This document shows positions 7,532-10,129 of a stretch of 10,129 bases of DNA, in pieces. Each line of letters begins with the position of its first letter. The first letter of the stretch is position 1. The stretch is from Thiotrichaceae bacterium (GTDB lineage Bacteria > Pseudomonadota > Gammaproteobacteria > Thiotrichales > Thiotrichaceae): NCBI GenBank assembly GCA_027024625.1, contig JALVRY010000396.1, positions 1 to 10,129 of the forward strand, read 5' to 3'. The notes beneath the pieces are model-generated. The model was not told the origin of the DNA. It did no database searches and was given only the letters and a program-made list of their open reading frames with translations. The translations under genes and the position numbers were made by a program.

Positions 7532-8020
7532 ATGTCTCATAAATTAAACAAGAATGCATTCACATTAGCAATCGGTGCAACGGCACTTGCTGGATCAATG
7601 GTTGCAACAACAGCAACTGCAAACCCCTTCGAAATGAATCAGCTATCTAGTGGCTACCAAGTAGGTGTTCAAGGTCAAATGGGAGCTAAAGGTGCTGAAG
7701 GAAAATGTGGCGGCGACAAAGCAAAAGCCGAAGGTAATTGCGGCGGTAATATGAAAAAAGCTGAAGGAAAATGTGGTGGCGACAAAGCAGAAGCCGAAGG
7801 TAAATGTGGTGGAAAAGGCGGCGAAGGTAAGTGCGGTATGGAAATGATGGATGCGGATAAGGACGGTAAAGTCACCAAAGCAGAATTCATGGCAGCTCAC
7901 GAAGCGATGTTTGCAAAAAAAGATACAAATAATGATGGTGTATTAGATGCAGCAGAAATGAAAAAAGCGAAAGAAGGCAAGTGTGGTGAAGGTAAGTGTG
8001 GTGCTAACAAGAAAAAGTAA
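7532..8020 (+). CDS. hvfA: HvfA/bufferin-like copper-RiPP precursor with embedded EF-hand pair
   Basis: A 162-residue exported, low-complexity protein, read as the ribosomal precursor of a cysteine-modified copper-binding peptide. Residues 1-30 form a Sec-type signal peptide (basic n-region, hydrophobic core 9-25, cleavage expected after ATA at 28-30). It is followed by NPFEMNQLSSGYQV (31-44), the conserved leader-like block I associate with HvfA-type proteins. All seven cysteines (59, 70, 81, 92, 101, 151, 156) lie in EG(K/N)CG motifs; six read EGKCG and one EGNCG. The first four are spaced exactly 11 residues apart. Between motifs five and six are two perfect EF-hand loops, DADKDGKVTKAE (107-118) and DTNNDGVLDAAE (131-142), joined by a 12-residue linker helix. 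Known relatives are modified to oxazolone/thioamide or thiooxazole groups that bind copper. The DoxX, DUF692 and DUF2063 genes follow. Function in copper buffering or sequestration in the periplasm is inferred. Confidence 0.88.
   Translation: MSHKLNKNAFTLAIGATALAGSMVATTATANPFEMNQLSSGYQVGVQGQMGAKGAEGKCGGDKAKAEGNCGGNMKKAEGKCGGDKAEAEGKCGGKGGEGKCGMEMMDADKDGKVTKAEFMAAHEAMFAKKDTNNDGVLDAAEMKKAKEGKCGEGKCGANKKK
7694..7825 (+). repeat. Two tandem 66-bp units in the precursor core (33-bp sub-periodicity)
   Basis: Units 7694-7759 and 7760-7825 both begin with GCTGAAGGAAAATGTGG and code for two cysteine motifs each (C59/C70 and C81/C92), giving an 11-residue motif period. The nucleotide match is near-perfect in the first half of each unit and looser after about 45 bases, where the second copy runs into KGGEGKCG. 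This suggests growth of the core by in-frame duplication. Confidence 0.75.
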
Positions 8021-8041
8021 AGCTTCTTGACTTATGTGTAA

Positions 8042-8084
8042 AGAGTCAGCACAGAAGATTGTAAAAGTATTCTGGGCTGACTCT
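8042..8084 (+). promoter_or_regulatory. Strong hairpin between the precursor gene and the maturation genes
   Basis: AGAGTCAGC (8042-8050) pairs perfectly with GCTGACTCT (8076-8084), and CAGAA (8052-8056) with TTCTG (8070-8074). This gives 14 pairs with one internal A-G mismatch and a 13-nt loop. It begins 21 nt after the precursor stop. The stem is followed by GTTTC rather than a T-tract, so it is not a classic intrinsic terminator. A partial terminator or a 3'-end stabiliser that raises precursor mRNA over enzyme mRNA is the likeliest role (inference). Confidence 0.65.
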
Positions 8085-8220
8085 GTTTCAGTACAAACGC
8101 TCTCTACAGTAATTTTGCAAAACAGATAATTATCCAAACAAATTCATCACAGGTGCATACCTCTTCGGTGTTTGCCTGTAGTTAATTATTATAATAACAA
8201 TATCCAACTCTCATATAACA

Positions 8221-8225
8221 AAGGA
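8221..8225 (+). promoter_or_regulatory. Ribosome binding site AAGGA for the DoxX-family gene
   Basis: AAGGA lies 8 nt before the ATG at 8234, a near-ideal spacing. It supports this start. Confidence 0.7.
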
Positions 8226-8233
8226 CAACCGTC

Positions 8234-8839
8234 ATGGGTGTAATTTTAAAATTTGGATGCTGGGCTCAGGGCATTCTTGATAAGTTTAAATCTCTTGATT
8301 TTCTTGGGCCACTCGCATTGCGACTTTACCTAGTGCCTGTCTTTTGGACAGCGGGTAGCCATAAACTAGAAGGTTTTGAGGATACTGTTGCATGGTTCGG
8401 AAACACTGATTGGGGACTTGGTCTACCCTTCCCTACTCTAATGGCAAGCTTAGCAACAGGAACAGAATTGCTTGGAGCAATCTTATTATTAATTGGCCTA
8501 GGTGTTCGCTGGATTTCTATTCCATTAATGATCACAATGTTGGTTGCAATATTTACTGTCCATCTACCAAACGGGTGGCAAGCTGTGGCTGATCCTATGT
8601 CTGCCTTTGCAAATGAAAGAGTATTCGGAGCCATTGAACGCTTAGATAAAGCAAGAGAGATTTTGAAAGAATATGGTAACTACGATTGGTTAACCGAAAA
8701 TGGTAATTTTATTATCAGTAATAACGGAGTTGAGTGGGCGGTTACCTATATCATTATGTTGCTTGTCTTATTCTTTATCGGATCAGGAAAGTACGTGGGC
8801 TTTGACTACTACATTAAAAAGCTAGCTTGCAAAACATAG
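8234..8839 (+). CDS. DoxX-family membrane protein of the copper-RiPP operon (HvfX-like)
   Basis: A 201-residue inner-membrane protein with four hydrophobic segments (about 23-42, 68-90, 93-110, 167-186), the DoxX four-helix plan. The first helix contains ALRLYLVPVFWTAGSHKLEGF, matching the family's R-x-x-x-x-x-x-F-x-x-x-G-x-x-K pattern, and the second ATGTELLGAILLLIGLGVRW. A loop of about 55 residues between helices 3 and 4 (115-166) contains a charged helix (ERLDKAREILKEYG) and is longer than in minimal DoxX proteins. Such long-loop DoxX members accompany HvfB/BufB-type enzymes. DoxX proteins in MNIO operons are thought to assist maturation or electron transfer at the membrane, but their role is not settled. 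It lies 213 nt after the precursor and 14 nt before the DUF692 gene, so it should share a transcript with the latter. Confidence 0.85.
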   Translation: MGVILKFGCWAQGILDKFKSLDFLGPLALRLYLVPVFWTAGSHKLEGFEDTVAWFGNTDWGLGLPFPTLMASLATGTELLGAILLLIGLGVRWISIPLMITMLVAIFTVHLPNGWQAVADPMSAFANERVFGAIERLDKAREILKEYGNYDWLTENGNFIISNNGVEWAVTYIIMLLVLFFIGSGKYVGFDYYIKKLACKT

Positions 8840-8844
8840 AAGAA

Positions 8845-8850
8845 GAGGAA
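8845..8850 (+). promoter_or_regulatory. Ribosome binding site GAGGAA that fixes the DUF692 start at 8854
   Basis: A purine-rich run ending in GAGGAA lies 3 nt before the ATG at 8854. An earlier in-frame start at 8827 would overlap the DoxX gene, lacks its own site, and would add a non-conserved MQNIEEEES stretch, so 8854 is preferred. Confidence 0.75.
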
Positions 8851-8853
8851 TCA

Positions 8854-9708
8854 ATGAGCAATAATACACATTATCCTGTCACAGGTGCAGGGCTTGGAAT
8901 GCGGCGTGAAGTTATTGATGATTTTGAAACATCACATGCGGATGGCATAGATTTTATGGAAGTCGCCCCTGAAAACTGGATTCCTATTGGCGGAAAAATG
9001 GAGCGACAGTTTCGTCAGCTAACTGAGCGTTTCCCTTTTCTCATTCATGGCTTATCACTATCTATTGGTAGTCCAGCCCCATTGGATGAAGAATTAGTCA
9101 AGCGTATCAAAGCCTTTATGAAAGAATACAATATTCTGTACTATAGCGAGCACCTTAGTTATTGTTCAGATAATGGACATCTGTATGACTTGCTCCCTAT
9201 CCCCTTTACAGAGGAAGCCGTTCATTACACAGCTAACCGTATCAAGCGGGTACAAGATATATTAGGACAACGTATTGCAATGGAGAATGCATCGTATTAC
9301 GTGGATGTTGCTCATGAACTAACAGAAATTGAGTTCATCAATGCAGTTATCGAAGAAGCTGATTGTGATTTATTACTTGATGTTAATAATATTTACGTTA
9401 ATTCAATCAATCATCGTTATGATGCACAAGCTTTCTTAAAAGCTTTACCCAGTGAACGTATCGCTTATTGCCATGTGGCAGGGCATTACAATGAAGCGGA
9501 TGATCTTATCGTCGATACGCATGGAGCGGATGTTATCGATCCCGTATGGGAGTTATTAGATGTGGCTTATGATAATTTTGGCGTATTTCCGACAATGATT
9601 GAGCGTGATTTTAATATTCCACCGCTTGAAGTATTGATGAAAGAAGTTGAACACGTCAAAGCCATCCAGAGTAAATATCAGTATCAACAAACCACTGCTG
9701 TAGCCTAA
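8854..9708 (+). CDS. hvfB: DUF692 multinuclear non-heme iron oxidative enzyme (MNIO; HvfB/BufB-like RiPP maturase)
   Basis: A 284-residue TIM-barrel enzyme of the MbnB/TglH/ChrH family (DUF692). Relatives use a cluster of two or three irons and O2 to rework cysteines in a precursor peptide; HvfB and BufB act on EGKCG-type cysteines. Conserved blocks in order: GAGLGMRR (11-18), EVAPENW (36-42), IHGLSLSIGSPAPLD (64-78), YSEHLSY (97-103), MENASYY (143-149), LLLDVNNIYVNSINH (173-187), YCHVAGH (205-211), DTHGADV (221-227) and MIERDFNIP (248-256). Candidate iron ligands by family position are H65, H100, E144, D176, N179/H187, H207, D221, H223 and E250; all are present, so the enzyme looks intact. 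It starts 14 nt after the DoxX gene and ends 4 nt before the DUF2063 gene, consistent with an operon with the precursor as substrate. Confidence 0.93.
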   Translation: MSNNTHYPVTGAGLGMRREVIDDFETSHADGIDFMEVAPENWIPIGGKMERQFRQLTERFPFLIHGLSLSIGSPAPLDEELVKRIKAFMKEYNILYYSEHLSYCSDNGHLYDLLPIPFTEEAVHYTANRIKRVQDILGQRIAMENASYYVDVAHELTEIEFINAVIEEADCDLLLDVNNIYVNSINHRYDAQAFLKALPSERIAYCHVAGHYNEADDLIVDTHGADVIDPVWELLDVAYDNFGVFPTMIERDFNIPPLEVLMKEVEHVKAIQSKYQYQQTTAVA

Positions 9709-9712
9709 AATT

Positions 9713-10129
9713 ATGCAAGTAGCTGAATTTCAAAAGTATCAATACGCCTTCACTAAACACCTTCGCAATCCAGAAAAATATGCCAAGCCAGAAGGTATCG
9801 AAAACCGTCGTATGGCAATTTATAGTGAATTATTGTTTAACAATATTCGAGGTTTTATTGAGAATGGTTTCCCTGTATTACATTCACTTTACACAGAAGA
9901 GGCTTGGACAAACTTAATTCGAAATTTCTTTGAAATCCATGAAAGCCATACACCCTATTTTATGGAAATTTCTCAAGAATTTTTACTTTTTCTTCAAAAT
10001 GAATATGAAACCACAGCACAGGATCCTGCATTTTTATTAGAACTTGCTCATTACGAATGGGTAGAGCTTGATTTAATGATTTCTAAAGCTGAGATCAACC
10101 TAAAAAATATTGACCAACATGGCGATTTA
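9713..10129 (+). CDS. hvfC: DUF2063 partner protein (HvfC/BufC-like), 3' end cut by window edge
   Basis: The reading frame is open from the ATG at 9713 to the last base, giving the first 139 residues; full-length members are roughly 250. The N-terminal DUF2063 domain is recognisable: FQKYQYAFTKHLRNPEKY (5-22), then RRMAIYSELLFNNIRGFIENGFPVL (32-56), with HTPYFMEISQEFL (79-91) and the helix LLELAHYEWVELDL (108-121). In methanobactin, HvfA and bufferin pathways the DUF2063-like partner forms a complex with the MNIO and presents the precursor leader to it. It begins 4 nt after the DUF692 stop, with no strong ribosome site of its own, so translation is probably coupled. The C-terminal part and any later genes lie outside the window. 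Confidence 0.9.
   Translation, partial: MQVAEFQKYQYAFTKHLRNPEKYAKPEGIENRRMAIYSELLFNNIRGFIENGFPVLHSLYTEEAWTNLIRNFFEIHESHTPYFMEISQEFLLFLQNEYETTAQDPAFLLELAHYEWVELDLMISKAEINLKNIDQHGDL

Noticed and set aside
7694..7825. CRISPR-like or mobile-element repeat
   Set aside because: The repeats are contiguous, in frame and coding, with no spacers or transposase; they are the protein's own core repeats.
7643..8137. Minus-strand open frames across the precursor gene (7643-7900, 7675-7890, 7943-8137)
   Set aside because: They are antisense shadows of the repetitive precursor; the plus-strand frame has a signal peptide, EF-hands and a ribosome site.

Overview
The window looks like chromosomal DNA of a low-GC gammaproteobacterium. 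The evidence is family-level: a Gram-negative MsbA and LpxL-type lipid A enzymes very close in motif to those of enterobacteria, an O-antigen ligase-like polymerase-fold protein, and a copper-RiPP operon like the Haemophilus hvf genes. I could not assign a genus from sequence alone.

Left part (108-5593, all on the minus strand, read right to left): a lipopolysaccharide block in the order msbA (lipid A flippase), a small membrane methyltransferase of the isoprenylcysteine methyltransferase-like type, an O-antigen ligase/polymerase-family membrane protein, a family 2 glycosyltransferase, and an LpxL-type lipid A acyltransferase. The last three are packed tightly (0 and 15 nt apart) and are probably co-transcribed. 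The block plausibly makes, decorates and exports lipid A-core and joins O-chain to it.

Middle (5594-6116): a non-coding divergent region that should hold the promoters of msbA and of a plus-strand gene at 6117-6980. That gene is a second acyltransferase of the LpxL/LpxM superfamily, distinct from the first. After it come about 550 bases without a convincing gene (6981-7531).

Right part (7532 to the window end, plus strand): the most interesting region. A secreted, low-complexity precursor with seven EG(K/N)CG cysteine motifs is followed by a DoxX-family membrane protein, a DUF692 multinuclear non-heme iron oxidative enzyme (MNIO), and a DUF2063 partner protein cut by the window edge. This is the gene set of the HvfA/bufferin class of copper-binding RiPPs, in which an MNIO and its partner modify the cysteines of an exported precursor so that it binds copper. 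The notable point is the precursor architecture: a pair of canonical EF-hand calcium loops sits inside the core region, with five cysteine motifs before it and two after it. A strong imperfect hairpin between the precursor gene and the maturation genes may set precursor-to-enzyme expression ratios.
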